From Salirhabdus salicampi (lineage in GTDB: Bacteria > Bacillota > Bacilli > Bacillales > Alkalibacillaceae): DNA of 64,000 nt. The position numbers and the translations under genes are program-made. Below are positions 1 to 10,258 of this stretch, one piece after another. Each line of letters opens with the position of its first letter. Position 1 is the first letter of the stretch. The stretch spans positions 186,001-250,000 of the forward strand of contig NZ_JANBWE010000002.1 in the NCBI RefSeq assembly GCF_024259515.1, given 5' to 3'. The notes under the pieces were generated by a model. It saw only the letters and a program-made list of their open reading frames with translations. It ran no database searches and was not told the origin of the DNA.

Positions 1-715
1 ACATAGAGCTTTCGTCTTGAACTGTTAAATGATTTTGGAACAGTGAATGTTGAAGAATATTCCCTTGCTCCATAATGATTCCTTGAGGTGATAATGGTGA
101 CGGAGCGACATCAAAACCGTCATTTATGAGGGTTTCGATAACCTCTTCCCTTGACGTTTTTAATGCCTGTACCCGGACCGTTACATTTTTCCTTTCAAGG
201 TTTCGTAGGCACATCGCTTTTGTCGTCTCCAGGCCATACCAGTTGACCATTCGTTTTACAAGCCATACAGGATGACTCGTTTCCGTAGCTAGACGTTCCA
301 CCGGATCCTCAATTTGATCCAAGGAAGGAACACCATTTCGTTGAACATTTCGTAACACGCCATTAATTAAAGAACTGATTCCTTTATGCCCTTTCTTCTT
401 TCCGAGTTCAACGGACTCAAATATAACTGCATGATCCGGAACCTTTTTCAAGTATACCATTTGATAAACGGACAAATATAAAAGCCATTTCACCCATGGT
501 TTCACCTTTTTTTTTACAAAAGGGGCGAGGAAATATGCTAACGTATCTCGACGTTGCAATGTTCCATATACTAATTCCGTCAACAATGCTGAATCGTTGG
601 CTTTGAATCGCTCCTTTTTCAAGGTTTGGTTAAGCAATAAATTGCTGTAACCGCCCCCTTCACCAACACGTACTACGATATTTAATGCAGCTTCCCGTAC
701 TGATAGGTTACTCAC
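1..715 (-). CDS. rsmB: 16S rRNA m5C967 methyltransferase RsmB, 5' part (cut by window edge)
   Basis: SAM-dependent methyltransferase that makes m5C967 in 16S rRNA. About 238 codons are present, covering the N-terminal NusB-like RNA-binding domain and the start of the catalytic half; the rest lies beyond position 1. The reading begins MSNLSVREAALNIVVRV, typical of the family, and near the edge reads LTVQDESSM, the conserved stretch just before the SAM-binding fold. The start is a GTG one base after the fmt stop, with GGAG upstream inside the end of fmt, so the two genes are translationally close. Known Bacillus order is fmt-rsmB, followed by rlmN and prkC genes outside this window. Confidence 0.93.
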   Translation of the reverse strand, partial: MSNLSVREAALNIVVRVGEGGGYSNLLLNQTLKKERFKANDSALLTELVYGTLQRRDTLAYFLAPFVKKKVKPWVKWLLYLSVYQMVYLKKVPDHAVIFESVELGKKKGHKGISSLINGVLRNVQRNGVPSLDQIEDPVERLATETSHPVWLVKRMVNWYGLETTKAMCLRNLERKNVTVRVQALKTSREEVIETLINDGFDVAPSPLSPQGIIMEQGNILQHSLFQNHLTVQDESSM

Positions 716-716
716 G

Positions 717-1661
717 TTATGCATCTCCTAACATATCCCCGACGTTTAGACGGTTACCGGCGCCACGAATAAATGCTTCACCTGTCATTTTTTTCTTTCC
801 AGCAGGTTGTAATTCTACAATCTTAATTCCCTTCTTATCACCACATGTGACGATGAAACCATCATCGGTAATTGCGCTAATCTGCCCAGGTTGTGCTTCA
901 TAAGTCTGCTCTACCTTTTCTCCCCACCAAATTTTCACATTTTTACCTTCCCACGTTGTTGAAGCAACCGGCCATGGACATAGTCCACGAATATGGTTAT
1001 AGACGACTTCCGCCCGTTCATTCCAATCAATACGTTCCTGTTCCCGCTTAATATTCCTTGCATATGTTGCTTGATCATTATCCTGGGGAATGGGTTCTAA
1101 TTGTTTTGAGAACAAAGAAGGTAATGTTTCGCTTAGCAGTTTAGCGCCTGCAACAGAAAGCTTATCATGCAATGTTCCGACATGATCGTTTTCCTCAATC
1201 GGTACCTTCACTTGTGTTAATATGTCACCTGCATCAAGTGCTTGAACCATATACATAATGGTAATACCTGTTTCCTTTTTGCCTTGCATGATTGCGTAAT
1301 GAATTGGTGCCCCACCCCGTAGTTCGGGCAAGAGAGACGCATGGACGTTAATGCACCCAAAAGGAGGAGCCTCTAACAATTCATTCGGCAAAATCTGCCC
1401 AAACGCAGCCGTAACGATAAGGTCAGGTTCATATTGCAAAACTTCCTCATATTCGTTGCGAATTTTTTCTGGTTGAAGGACAGGTATTTGGTGTTTTTCT
1501 GCCTCCACCTTAACAGGTGGTGGAGTTAACGTCCGTTTCCTTCCCTTTGGCCGATCTGGTTGTGTCACTACAGCAACAACATTATAACCATCTACTATCA
1601 TTGTATTTAAAACTGGAACGGCAAAATCCGGTGTCCCCATAAAAACAATGCGTTTTGACAT
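717..1661 (-). CDS. fmt: Methionyl-tRNA formyltransferase
   Basis: Transfers a formyl group from 10-formyl-tetrahydrofolate to initiator Met-tRNA, enabling bacterial initiation. The 314-residue length is normal. The N-terminal Rossmann-like hydrolase domain carries the family signature [12 protein letters not shown] (about residues 109-120), with the expected Asn105, His107 and Asp143 catalytic triad; the C-terminal OB-like tRNA-binding domain follows from about residue 205. The start has GGAAGGGA upstream. It lies 14 bp downstream of priA and 1 bp before rsmB, in one transcription unit. In B. subtilis the deformylase gene def sits between priA and fmt; here there is no room for it. Confidence 0.97.
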   Translation of the reverse strand: MSKRIVFMGTPDFAVPVLNTMIVDGYNVVAVVTQPDRPKGRKRTLTPPPVKVEAEKHQIPVLQPEKIRNEYEEVLQYEPDLIVTAAFGQILPNELLEAPPFGCINVHASLLPELRGGAPIHYAIMQGKKETGITIMYMVQALDAGDILTQVKVPIEENDHVGTLHDKLSVAGAKLLSETLPSLFSKQLEPIPQDNDQATYARNIKREQERIDWNERAEVVYNHIRGLCPWPVASTTWEGKNVKIWWGEKVEQTYEAQPGQISAITDDGFIVTCGDKKGIKIVELQPAGKKKMTGEAFIRGAGNRLNVGDMLGDA

Positions 1662-1675
1662 GCTAATCCCTTCCT

Positions 1676-4087
1676 TTACATCATCTGGTATGGCTGAAAA
1701 TCTATTGTAATTTGCAATTCGTTTTTCTGAATATCTTCTTCGTACATTTGAAGGATTTTTTTCATTATCACATGTATGTTTGGTTCATTTCTGTATTTTA
1801 CCATGCATTGATAGCGATATCTATTTTTGATCCGGCTTAACGGCGACGGGGTTGGACCTAGTATTTTCGTTTCCCGTTGCAACTCCGTCGATAATACTTT
1901 CGTTATGCGCTGAATAACATCTACAACAAAAACGTGGTTTTCATGTGATACATGAACAAGTGTTAAGAAATAGTAAGGTGGATATTGGAATGTTTTCCGA
2001 ATATGCATCTCTTTTTGATAAAACCCTTCAAAATCATATTGACTCGCCAGAATGACACTATAATGCTCAGGCGTATATGTTTGAACCATCACTTCACCTG
2101 GTAAATGGTGTCGGCCTGCTCGTCCACTTACTTGCGTAAGCAGTTGAAAGGTCTTTTCCGATGCTCGGAAATCAGGTAAGTGTAACATAGAATCAGCCGC
2201 TAATACGCCAACCAATGTAACATTTTCGAAATCTAAGCCCTTTGCAATCATTTGTGTCCCAAGCAAAATGTCGGCTTCTCCTTGTCCGAATTTCTTCAAC
2301 AACCGTTCATGAGAGCCTTTACGACTGGTAGTGTCAACATCCATGCGAATGACTTTTGCCTCAGGAAACGTTTTGTTTAGTTCTTCCTCCACTTTTTGTG
2401 TACCAGTACCAAAATATCGTATGGAAGGACTTTCACATTTTGGACATGCATTCGGCATCGGCTGTTCGTAAGCACAATAATGACATTTCAACCTGTTTTG
2501 GCGCTTGTGATACGTTAAGGAAATATCACAGTGTGGACATTGAATCGTTTCACCACAATCACGACATATGACAAATGTAGAATACCCTCTCCTATTTAGA
2601 AACAGCACCATTTGCTCATTTCGATTCATCCGCTCCACTATTTTTTGCTGTAGGGCCTGTGAGAACATGGAACGATTCCCGTTATGCAACTCCTCCCGCA
2701 TATCAATAATTTCTACAGCGGGCATCGACTGATCGTTCATTCGCTTTGATAACGTTAATAATTGATAAACACCTTTTCTTGCCCGAGCAAATGTTTCGAG
2801 AGTAGGTGTTGCACTCCCTAATACGACCGGACAACGATGTTTTTCTCCCCGAAAAATGGCGACATCTCGTGCATGATAGCGGGGATGATCTTCTTGTTTA
2901 TAGCTAGTTTCATGTTCTTCATCGATAATAATAATCCCCAGGTTTTTGAAAGGAGCAAAGATAGCTGATCTAGCTCCCACAACAACGCTCACTTCATTCC
3001 TTTGTATTTTACGCCATTCATCATATTTCTCCCCGGCTGACAAGGCACTGTGCAGTACTGCTACTTTTGAACCGAAACGACTTTTAAACCGTTCCACCAT
3101 TTGTGGTGTAAGAGCAATTTCCGGCACTAACACAATCGCCTCTTGTCCCTTTGCCAATACCTTTTGTATCGATTGTAAATACACTTCAGTCTTACCACTT
3201 CCAGTTACGCCATGTAATAAAAACACATCATGCTGTTCACTTATAAGTGCCTTTTCAATCGGTTCCATCGCTTGGCGTTGTTGTTCCGTTAACGGTAACG
3301 GATAGGACTGTTTAAAGGCACGGTGTTCGTAAGGATCCCGATACATCTCTTGTTCAAAAACGGATACGAGCTGTTTTTTTTGAAGTGTATCAATCGGGGA
3401 CCGTGTTATACCGAGTTTATTACGTAACTGTGTTAGTGGTATAGGCGAATTATTTTCAAGGAAATATTCAATAATTTGTTTTTGTTTTGCTGCATTTTTT
3501 GAAAGCTCGTCAGCATATTCTTGTAATAAATGGGGGTCTTTCATAGGCTTTACCCATAAAACCTTTTTTTTCGTTTCTTTACTTTTTACAGCATAGCGTA
3601 CCTCAATCAAACCTTTTTTTACTTCCTTTTGGATTTGGGTATACGGAATATTTCTATCTTCCACTTCTTGAAAGTTGATTACATCCCGACCGGCAAATAA
3701 AGTTTGAATCGTTTCCGATAAATGATGATCTTCTGTTAATTTCCATATTTCCTTTTTGTATTTCGCTTTCAATACTTGAGGAAGCATGACTTGTAAAGCA
3801 GACAAGTAAAAACTTAACGTCGTATCAGCCAGCCATTTTCCTAAAGATAAAAGTTCCTCTGTTAAAATAGGCGTAAAGTCCATTACATCTTCTATTTCTC
3901 TTAACCTATGAAATGAAGATTCTGCGGTAATGTCGACAACAAATCCCATCACCTTCCTAGGACCGAAAGGAACAATAACACGCATCCCTTTTTCGACTAC
4001 CGATAAATACGAATCTGGTATACGATAGTCAAAAACTTGGTCCGTAGACATTGAAGGAACATCCACTACAACTCGTGCAATGTTCAC
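1676..4087 (-). CDS. priA: Primosomal replication restart helicase PriA
   Basis: 3'-5' superfamily 2 helicase that recognises stalled forks and reloads the replicative helicase. In order: 3'-DNA-binding domain, winged helix, helicase core with Walker [12 protein letters not shown] and Walker B DEEH, then a zinc region with paired cysteines (CRDC, CPHC, CHYC, CPKC) inserted in the second helicase lobe. I choose a GTG start at 4087 (803 residues): AAAGGAGG lies 7 bases upstream, and the longer frame from 4120 would place this ribosome site inside the coding region. The start overlaps the coaBC stop by one base (TAGTG), suggesting translational coupling. Confidence 0.96.
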   Translation of the reverse strand: MNIARVVVDVPSMSTDQVFDYRIPDSYLSVVEKGMRVIVPFGPRKVMGFVVDITAESSFHRLREIEDVMDFTPILTEELLSLGKWLADTTLSFYLSALQVMLPQVLKAKYKKEIWKLTEDHHLSETIQTLFAGRDVINFQEVEDRNIPYTQIQKEVKKGLIEVRYAVKSKETKKKVLWVKPMKDPHLLQEYADELSKNAAKQKQIIEYFLENNSPIPLTQLRNKLGITRSPIDTLQKKQLVSVFEQEMYRDPYEHRAFKQSYPLPLTEQQRQAMEPIEKALISEQHDVFLLHGVTGSGKTEVYLQSIQKVLAKGQEAIVLVPEIALTPQMVERFKSRFGSKVAVLHSALSAGEKYDEWRKIQRNEVSVVVGARSAIFAPFKNLGIIIIDEEHETSYKQEDHPRYHARDVAIFRGEKHRCPVVLGSATPTLETFARARKGVYQLLTLSKRMNDQSMPAVEIIDMREELHNGNRSMFSQALQQKIVERMNRNEQMVLFLNRRGYSTFVICRDCGETIQCPHCDISLTYHKRQNRLKCHYCAYEQPMPNACPKCESPSIRYFGTGTQKVEEELNKTFPEAKVIRMDVDTTSRKGSHERLLKKFGQGEADILLGTQMIAKGLDFENVTLVGVLAADSMLHLPDFRASEKTFQLLTQVSGRAGRHHLPGEVMVQTYTPEHYSVILASQYDFEGFYQKEMHIRKTFQYPPYYFLTLVHVSHENHVFVVDVIQRITKVLSTELQRETKILGPTPSPLSRIKNRYRYQCMVKYRNEPNIHVIMKKILQMYEEDIQKNELQITIDFQPYQMM

Positions 4088-5289
4088 TATTCTTCCTCCT
4101 TTATATCCTCCCGAATGCATATGAGTAACTTCTTTGCGATATCTTGCTTTGACATAACCGGCATTGAGACTTCCCTACCTGTACGACTCAAATATGTGAC
4201 AGCATTCGTATCTGTCTGAAAGCCGGCTCCTTGCTTACTAACATCATTAACTACAATTGCATTTAAATGTTTTTTCTGCAACTTTTCTTTTCCATAACGA
4301 AGGGGATCATTTGTCTCCGCTGCAAATCCTACGAGAAATTGATGCTTTTTTTGTTCCCCTAATGTTTGTAGGATATCTTTCGTCCGTTCCATTTCGACTG
4401 TTAAAGAGCCTTCTTTTTTCTTCATTTTATGATCGAAGGTCTCCTTCGGGCGATAATCGGCTACTGCCGCAGCCTTTATGACGATATCGGATTGACCATA
4501 GTGTCGTAAAACCTCCCTATACATTTCGTCTGCTGATTCAATTTCAATTCGTGTAACGCCAGGAGGTGATGGTAACTGCGTTGGGCCAGAAATCAACGTA
4601 ACTTTAGCACCGAATAGTGAAGCTTGTCCCGCGATGGCATAACCCATCTTCCCTGAGGAATGGTTCGTAAAAAATCGAACAGGATCAATGGCCTCCCTTG
4701 TCGGACCAGCGGTGACAAGTACATGTTTGCCTTGTAACAACCGCGGCTTATGTAAGTCTTCCTCAATAATTGATACAATTTTTTCAGGTTCCTCTAAACG
4801 GCCTTTACCAACATAGCCACATGCAAGGAAACCTTCACCCGGTTCAATAAATTTATAGCCGTATTCAAACAATCTTTGCATATTGTTTTGGACGGACGGA
4901 TGTCCATACATATGGACATTCATGGCGGGGGCAACGTAAACTGGTGCCTCGGTTGCTAATAATGTAGTCGTTAGCATATCATCGGCGATGCCGTTTGCTA
5001 CTTTCCCTAATACATTCGCCGTAGCAGGGGCTAATATTATGAAATCAGCTGTATCTGCCAAATCAATATGGGCAATTTTCGCTGCATCTTGCTCGTCAAA
5101 TGTATCTGTAAACACTGGATTACGAGATAATGCCTGGAATGTCAAAGGTTGAACAAATTGCTGTGCATTTTCTGTCATTATAACTTTTACATTAGCACCT
5201 TTTTGCACTAGCTTACTCGTTAGTGCACATGCTTTGTATGCGGCTATGCCACCTGAAACACCTAAAACAATATTTTTTCCTTCTAACAT
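4087..5289 (-). CDS. coaBC: Bifunctional CoaBC: phosphopantothenoylcysteine decarboxylase / phosphopantothenate-cysteine ligase
   Basis: Performs the second and third steps of coenzyme A synthesis: CTP-dependent joining of 4'-phosphopantothenate to cysteine (CoaB) and FMN-dependent decarboxylation (CoaC). The N-terminal half is the flavoprotein domain, with the PAMNxxM-type motif APAMNVHMYGHP. The C-terminal half, after about residue 185, is the ligase domain with VTAGPTREAIDPVRF and NHSSGKMG. Length (400) is normal. It follows rpoZ across an apparent terminator and overlaps priA by one base. panE (pantothenate synthesis) and coaD (penultimate CoA step) are also in this window but far away. 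Confidence 0.97.
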   Translation of the reverse strand: MLEGKNIVLGVSGGIAAYKACALTSKLVQKGANVKVIMTENAQQFVQPLTFQALSRNPVFTDTFDEQDAAKIAHIDLADTADFIILAPATANVLGKVANGIADDMLTTTLLATEAPVYVAPAMNVHMYGHPSVQNNMQRLFEYGYKFIEPGEGFLACGYVGKGRLEEPEKIVSIIEEDLHKPRLLQGKHVLVTAGPTREAIDPVRFFTNHSSGKMGYAIAGQASLFGAKVTLISGPTQLPSPPGVTRIEIESADEMYREVLRHYGQSDIVIKAAAVADYRPKETFDHKMKKKEGSLTVEMERTKDILQTLGEQKKHQFLVGFAAETNDPLRYGKEKLQKKHLNAIVVNDVSKQGAGFQTDTNAVTYLSRTGREVSMPVMSKQDIAKKLLICIREDIKEEE

Positions 5290-5310
5290 ACATTGTCCCC
5301 CTCGTTACAT

Positions 5311-5344
5311 ACACAAAAATAACAACCCGTGACAGGTTGTTATT
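5311..5344 (-). terminator. Intrinsic terminator after rpoZ
   Basis: A 10-bp inverted repeat (5318-5327 with 5335-5344, AATAACAACC type) is followed, in the minus direction, by a short T run. It sits 16 bp after the rpoZ stop and before coaBC, so it could end the gmk-rpoZ transcript or attenuate read-through. The T run is short, so it may be leaky. Confidence 0.6.
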
Positions 5345-5359
5345 TCTTCCATTTCATTT

Positions 5360-5563
5360 TTACTCATATTGGTGAGAATCAGCGTCAATCTTCTCTGCTT
5401 TAATTTCTTCCAGTGCAACCCCGACAAATTTTTTTGATTTAGGGTTATCGACATAAAACTTTTGCTTTTCTTGCATTTCACGTGCACGCTTAGCAGAAAC
5501 GATAACTAGTGCGTATTTGGAATGTACTTTTTCTAACAAAGAATCGATGGAAGGTTCTAACAT
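5360..5563 (-). CDS. rpoZ: RNA polymerase omega subunit
   Basis: Small subunit that helps fold and hold the beta' subunit of RNA polymerase. The 67 residues start [12 protein letters not shown] and contain the conserved [15 protein letters not shown] helix used for beta' binding, the strongest identity signal in this short protein. It starts 4 bp after gmk, the universal Firmicute arrangement (gmk-rpoZ-coaBC). A hairpin terminator lies directly after it. In B. subtilis this gene is also known as yloH. Confidence 0.95.
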   Translation of the reverse strand: MLEPSIDSLLEKVHSKYALVIVSAKRAREMQEKQKFYVDNPKSKKFVGVALEEIKAEKIDADSHQYE

Positions 5564-5567
5564 ACTA

Positions 5568-6179
5568 TCACTCCTCTAAAGCTTTCTTATATTGTTTTGC
5601 GATACGTTCCCGTTTACAATGTTCACTTTTTACAATAGATAATATACGATCTACAGCATTGTCAACTTCATCATTCACAACGACATAGTCATAGGCATCC
5701 ATCATATCTATTTCCTTTTTTGCGGCAAGTAAACGATTTTTGACTAAATCTTCTGTTTCCGTGCCTCTGCTCACAATGCGATTTTTTAATTCTTCAAGAC
5801 TAGGCGGGATTAAAAAGATGAACACACCTTGTGGAAAGTTTTTCTTCACTTGAAGTGCACCTTGGACTTCAATCTCCAAAAAAACATCCTTACCATTTTC
5901 TAATGTTTCCTCAACATACTCTCGTGGAGTACCATAATAATTTCCAACATATTGAGCCCACTCTAACAACTTTCCTTTTTCAATCATCTGCTCAACTTCT
6001 TCTTTTTGACGAAAGAAGTAGTCCACTCCGTCTTGTTCACCTTCACGTGGGTTACGGGTAGTTACTGAAATTGAATATTGTAAGTCTGTTGCATTATCGA
6101 ATAAGGCCTTACGTACAGTTCCTTTTCCAACTCCTGATGGGCCTGATAGTACAAATAGTATTCCTTTTTCTTCAATCAC
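5568..6179 (-). CDS. gmk: Guanylate kinase
   Basis: Phosphorylates GMP and dGMP to the diphosphates using ATP, an essential step of guanine nucleotide supply and a target of (p)ppGpp in Bacillaceae (family knowledge). The P-loop GPSGVGKGT is at residues 13-21. [19 protein letters not shown], the GMP-binding stretch, is intact, and the lid region RIVSRGTE is present. At 203 residues it has the usual length. It starts 12 bp downstream of remA and is followed 4 bp later by rpoZ, so remA-gmk-rpoZ look co-transcribed from the promoter upstream of remA. Confidence 0.97.
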   Translation of the reverse strand: MIEEKGILFVLSGPSGVGKGTVRKALFDNATDLQYSISVTTRNPREGEQDGVDYFFRQKEEVEQMIEKGKLLEWAQYVGNYYGTPREYVEETLENGKDVFLEIEVQGALQVKKNFPQGVFIFLIPPSLEELKNRIVSRGTETEDLVKNRLLAAKKEIDMMDAYDYVVVNDEVDNAVDRILSIVKSEHCKRERIAKQYKKALEE

Positions 6180-6191
6180 AAATGATGCCTC

Positions 6192-6455
6192 CTACCCTTC
6201 GTATGATAAATCATCATTACTAATTACACGTTGTCCAACTGTTTCTGGTTGAACCGCAGATAAAACAACGTGGTCACTATCGGTTATAATGACTGCTCTC
6301 GTGCGTCGACCGTATGTAGCATCTACTAGTTTATTGTTATCTCTCGCCACTGTAATAATCCGTTTAATTGGTGCTGATTCAGGTGAAACAATAGAAATAA
6401 CCCGATTAGCAGACACAACATTTCCAAATCCTATATTTATTAATTTCAAACTCAT
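6192..6455 (-). CDS. remA: Extracellular matrix regulatory protein RemA
   Basis: RemA is a DNA-binding activator of biofilm matrix operons (eps, tapA) and osmoprotection genes in B. subtilis; it forms ring-like oligomers and wraps DNA. This copy has 87 residues (89 in B. subtilis), beginning [20 protein letters not shown] and containing [20 protein letters not shown], both hallmarks. The ATG at 6455 is preceded by GGAGGAGG at correct spacing, so the longer frame up to 6536 is rejected. It is transcribed toward gmk and rpoZ. A hairpin in its leader (6475-6489) is described separately. Confidence 0.95.
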   Translation of the reverse strand: MSLKLINIGFGNVVSANRVISIVSPESAPIKRIITVARDNNKLVDATYGRRTRAVIITDSDHVVLSAVQPETVGQRVISNDDLSYEG

Positions 6456-6474
6456 GTTGTTCCTCCTCCAAAAT

Positions 6475-6489
6475 CGCTGATTGATCAGC
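6475..6489 (-). other. Stem-loop in the remA 5' leader
   Basis: Inverted repeat GCTGA-TTGA-TCAGC between the putative remA promoter and its Shine-Dalgarno sequence. There is no T tract, so it is not a terminator; it could protect the 5' end of the mRNA or be an operator. Function unknown. Confidence 0.35.
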
Positions 6490-6506
6490 CATCCCTGAAT
6501 ATATCT

Positions 6507-6536
6507 ATTATATGAAAAAATGTACATAAAACTCAA
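6507..6536 (-). promoter_or_regulatory. Sigma-A promoter for remA-gmk-rpoZ
   Basis: Reading on the minus strand, TTGAGT (6536-6531) and a perfect TATAAT (6512-6507) are separated by 18 bp. It lies immediately after the yicC stop, so the remA unit can be transcribed independently of yicC. Confidence 0.6.
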
Positions 6537-6539
6537 TTG

Positions 6540-7421
6540 TTATTCAACATTTTGAACCTGTTCTTTTACTTTTTCAATTTCACTCTTTAATGCGACGACT
6601 TTTTCACTTACCATTGCGTCATTTGATTTAGAACCAATTGTATTTGCTTCGCGGTGCATTTCCTGTACAATAAATTCCAATTTGCGGCCAATCGGTTCAT
6701 CTTTTTCAAGTGTAGTAGCTAGCTGGTCAACATGGCTAAACAAACGGGTTACTTCTTCTGTAATATCCCCTTTTTCAGCTAGTATGGCTACTTCTTGAAT
6801 AACTCTTGAATCATCTTCACGTAATTCTTCTTCTAAATAAGTCTCAATCCTTTGTCTAATCCGCTCACGATAGTGAACGATCACCTGTTCACGATCGTCT
6901 TCTAACTGTTTTATAATACTTTGAATCTGTTGGATTCGATGAATTAAGTCACGCTTTAGGGCAGCCCCTTCTTCTTTTCTCATTTGTAAAGCATGTTGAA
7001 CAGCTTGCTCACAACAAGATAAGATGACATCTGCACATTTACGCCCTTCATCTTCCTCATTTGTTACCGTAAATACTTCCTCAAATTGTAGTAGCGCTTG
7101 TACTGGAATGGAACCTTCCATTTTATACCGTTCTTTCGCTTTGTTTAATTGTTCAATGTATTGGTCCATGAGGATCCAATCAACATCAACTTTCTTATTT
7201 TCAAGCGCTTCCCCGTCAACTGATAAAAATATGTCAACACGACCTCGTTTCAACAGTTGACGGGCCATTTTTTTCATCTTTTCCTCTAAATGAAGAAGTG
7301 TCTTTGGCATTTTTATCGACAGGTCCAAAAAGCGGTGATTCACAGTCCTGACTTCAACTGTGATTCGGGAATTATCAATTGTTTCAACGTGGCGTCCATA
7401 GCCTGTCATACTTTTTACCAA
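6540..7421 (-). CDS. yloC: YicC/YloC family endoribonuclease
   Basis: Member of the YicC family, recently described in E. coli as an endoribonuclease acting on small RNAs; the role in Bacillaceae is not well settled. The sequence begins LVKSMTGYGR, the family's N-terminal signature, has a YicC-like N domain to about residue 155 and ends with the DUF1732 segment containing GRKLEFIVQEMHREANTIGSK (conserved metal or catalytic region). I place the start at a TTG (7421) because GGAAGTGATC, close to the consensus ribosome site, lies just upstream; this gives 293 residues (291 in B. subtilis). Confidence 0.9.
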   Translation of the reverse strand: MVKSMTGYGRHVETIDNSRITVEVRTVNHRFLDLSIKMPKTLLHLEEKMKKMARQLLKRGRVDIFLSVDGEALENKKVDVDWILMDQYIEQLNKAKERYKMEGSIPVQALLQFEEVFTVTNEEDEGRKCADVILSCCEQAVQHALQMRKEEGAALKRDLIHRIQQIQSIIKQLEDDREQVIVHYRERIRQRIETYLEEELREDDSRVIQEVAILAEKGDITEEVTRLFSHVDQLATTLEKDEPIGRKLEFIVQEMHREANTIGSKSNDAMVSEKVVALKSEIEKVKEQVQNVE

Positions 7422-7506
7422 CTTGATCACTTCCAATACTAATTCTTTTCTATACTATTTTATCATGAACTGGTTATTATTGGCTAAAGGTTTATCGCGG
7501 TTGTTT

Positions 7507-10167
7507 TCATTTTCTTTTTCCTGGACCCCATATAATCGTCGGTATTGCACTTAGTACAACGATAAACAACCATTCTCTGGCAGGCAAACCGACAGTATGG
7601 AATATCGGCTGGAGTGGCTCATAATATACAACGACTAATAAAAGGAATACGGATGAAATGACTGCACCGACTAAATATAAATTACCAAATGGGTTTCTAG
7701 CAAATACTGATCGATCCGAACGACAATCAAATACATGTATTAATTGTGCCATGACTAAGGTAGTAAATGCAATGGTCTGTGCGTATTGAAGGTTATTTGG
7801 ATGTTGCGCATAAGCAAACATAAACGCGATTAACGTGACAAGTCCAATTAAAAATCCACGAGTAATAATTTTAAAAGCTAGCCCTCTAGCAAAAATACTT
7901 TCTTTCGGACTTCTAGGCTGACGGCTCATCACATCTTTTTCTGGTTTATCTAATCCTAAGGCCAATGCCGGCAATCCATCAGTTACGAGATTCACCCATA
8001 AGATTTGTACAGGCACTAATGGTAGTGGCATACCTAGTAACATCGCAAATAGCATCACTAATATTTCCCCAACGTTCGATGCTAGCAAATAGCGAATAAA
8101 TTTTCGTATATTTTCATATATGTTTCGACCTTCTTCAATTGCTGATTTTATTGTAGCAAAGTGGTCATCCATTAAGATAAGTGATGCCGCTTCCTTCGTT
8201 ACATCGGTACCGCTTCTCCCCATACTAACACCGATATCACTCGCTTTAATTGCAGGGGCATCATTGACTCCGTCACCTGTCATAGCTACAATATGCCCTT
8301 TCTCTTGAAATGCCTTTACTATCCGTAACTTATGTTCAGGGGATACACGTGCAAATACGTAAGTATCGTCAATTAATTCCACGAGTTCCTCATCAGACAT
8401 CTCACTAATTTGATAACCATCTAATACACGTCCGTTATCAGGTAGCAATTGTAGCTGTTTTGCAATAGCCTTCGCTGTATGGACATGGTCCCCGGTAATC
8501 ATTACCGTTTTTACCCCTGCATTACGACAAGTAGCAATGGCTTCTTTCACTTCTTCTCTTGGTGGATCAATCATCCCATACATACCGAGAAAACTAAGGT
8601 CTGTTTCAAGCTCTAAATCTGAATAATCGTCCTTTACTTCGACCTCTTTAAAACATAATGCGATGGTACGTAAAGCTTTATTCGCCATCGTTTCCATTAC
8701 TTGATTTAATTCTTGCTCTCGTTCAGGTGAAAAGGTTCCAAAACGACCGTTTTCATAAATATATTTTGTTCGTTTTAACAATACGTCTGGTGCACCTTTC
8801 GTAATAACGAAGCGCCTCTTTTGTTCATCCTCAACAACGACAGACATACGCTTTCGATCTGAATCAAATGGAATTTCATAAACAACCTTATATTCGGTTA
8901 ACTCATTTCTGCGTATTTCCGCTTTCTCTGCAGCAACAACAAGTGCTCCCTCTGTCGGATCACCATCGATAACATATTGACCTTTTTTCCTCTGTAAAAT
9001 CGCATGGTTACACAGCACACCGTAAGAAAGTAACTGATGTAAAGACTTCACTTTGCTCGGGTTAATGTTTTTATCATCGAGAACAAATTTTCCGTCTGGT
9101 TCGTACCCTTTTCCTGTCACAAACAGATGACGTCCAGGTAAATAAATTTGTTTCACCGTCATTTCGTTTTGCGTCATTGTTCCTGTCTTATCTGAACAAA
9201 TGACAGAGGCACACCCTAATGTTTCCACCGCAGATAATTTACGTACAACGGCTTTCTTCTTAATCATCCGTTGTACACCTAACGATAATGCTACCGTGAC
9301 AATCGCTGGCAGTCCCTCAGGAATTGCGGCGACGGCTAAAGATACTCCTGCTAAGAACATCTCATATAAAGGGTGTCCTTGCCAAATCCCCAACACTGCT
9401 ACTAATACGGTTAAAAGTAATGCCGTAACAATTAATATCTTTCCTAATTCCTCAAGTTTCCGCTCAAGAGGAGTCGGCTTCCGTTTCGTCGCTGATAATA
9501 ATGCAGCAATTTTCCCCATCGCGGTTGACATACCTGTCTCCACGACAATGCCGATACCACTACCTCTTGTAACGAGCGTGCCTGCAAAAGCCATGTTCGT
9601 TTGATCCCCAAGCTCTGCATCACCTCTATCTACGATGGCAGCCTTTTTCGGAACTGGAACTGATTCCCCAGTTAGAACAGACTCTTCAATCTCAAGGCGA
9701 TTGACATTGACTAAACGAATGTCTGCACTTATTCGATCCCCTGTTTGGAATTTCAGAATATCACCAGGTACAAGCTCTTTACTTGGGATCTTTATCCATG
9801 TACCATCCCTCAACACATTAGCCATAGGGGCTGACAATTCTTTTAGTTTTGCTAATGATTTTTCTGCCTTTTGCTCTTGGAAAAAACCTAACAAACCATT
9901 TAACAACACAATAGCCATAATTGCTATCGCATCTACATATTCCCCTAGCAATCCAGATACTAAAGTAGCTGCGAGGAGGACGAGTACCATAAAATCTTTA
10001 AATTGTTGTATAAATAATATAAGTAGCGATGGCTTATTATGGTCTTCCAATTCATTATAACCAACTTGACGTTGGCGCTTTTGAGCAAGGTTAGATGATA
10101 AACCTTCATTAAAGTTTGTCCCTAATTTTCTCGCTGTTTCGTCGTGACTAATCTGATACCATTTCAC
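7507..10167 (-). CDS. yloB: Calcium-transporting P-type ATPase (P2A, SERCA-like; YloB)
   Basis: Membrane Ca2+ pump; in B. subtilis YloB (CaxP) is linked to calcium efflux and spore resistance. The order is cytoplasmic N-tail, two membrane helices, actuator domain with LTGESVPV, helices M3-M4 with the ion-binding PEGLP motif, phosphorylation site DKTGTMTQNE (near residue 330), nucleotide domain KGAPD, hinge TGDGVNDAPAIK, and a C-terminal six-helix block with ILWVNLVTDGLPALALG. The GTG at 10167 has GGGGGA upstream; the upstream TTG at 10185 has no ribosome site. About 886 residues, normal for the family. Divergent from rqcH. Confidence 0.93.
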   Translation of the reverse strand: MKWYQISHDETARKLGTNFNEGLSSNLAQKRQRQVGYNELEDHNKPSLLILFIQQFKDFMVLVLLAATLVSGLLGEYVDAIAIMAIVLLNGLLGFFQEQKAEKSLAKLKELSAPMANVLRDGTWIKIPSKELVPGDILKFQTGDRISADIRLVNVNRLEIEESVLTGESVPVPKKAAIVDRGDAELGDQTNMAFAGTLVTRGSGIGIVVETGMSTAMGKIAALLSATKRKPTPLERKLEELGKILIVTALLLTVLVAVLGIWQGHPLYEMFLAGVSLAVAAIPEGLPAIVTVALSLGVQRMIKKKAVVRKLSAVETLGCASVICSDKTGTMTQNEMTVKQIYLPGRHLFVTGKGYEPDGKFVLDDKNINPSKVKSLHQLLSYGVLCNHAILQRKKGQYVIDGDPTEGALVVAAEKAEIRRNELTEYKVVYEIPFDSDRKRMSVVVEDEQKRRFVITKGAPDVLLKRTKYIYENGRFGTFSPEREQELNQVMETMANKALRTIALCFKEVEVKDDYSDLELETDLSFLGMYGMIDPPREEVKEAIATCRNAGVKTVMITGDHVHTAKAIAKQLQLLPDNGRVLDGYQISEMSDEELVELIDDTYVFARVSPEHKLRIVKAFQEKGHIVAMTGDGVNDAPAIKASDIGVSMGRSGTDVTKEAASLILMDDHFATIKSAIEEGRNIYENIRKFIRYLLASNVGEILVMLFAMLLGMPLPLVPVQILWVNLVTDGLPALALGLDKPEKDVMSRQPRSPKESIFARGLAFKIITRGFLIGLVTLIAFMFAYAQHPNNLQYAQTIAFTTLVMAQLIHVFDCRSDRSVFARNPFGNLYLVGAVISSVFLLLVVVYYEPLQPIFHTVGLPAREWLFIVVLSAIPTIIWGPGKRK

Positions 10168-10205
10168 AATCCATTCCCCCATCAAGGTAGTCTTCTGTAT
10201 ATCTA

Positions 10206-10234
10206 TTCAGACTCGTCCAAAAAAATGCTATACT
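10206..10234 (+). promoter_or_regulatory. Sigma-A promoter for rqcH
   Basis: TTCAGA (10206-10211), 17-bp spacer, TATACT (10229-10234) with an extended TG upstream. It sits in the short divergent gap with the Ca2+ ATPase gene, about 25 bp before the rqcH ribosome site. Confidence 0.65.
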
Positions 10235-10258
10235 TTGATTGTTAAGAGGTGATTAAAC

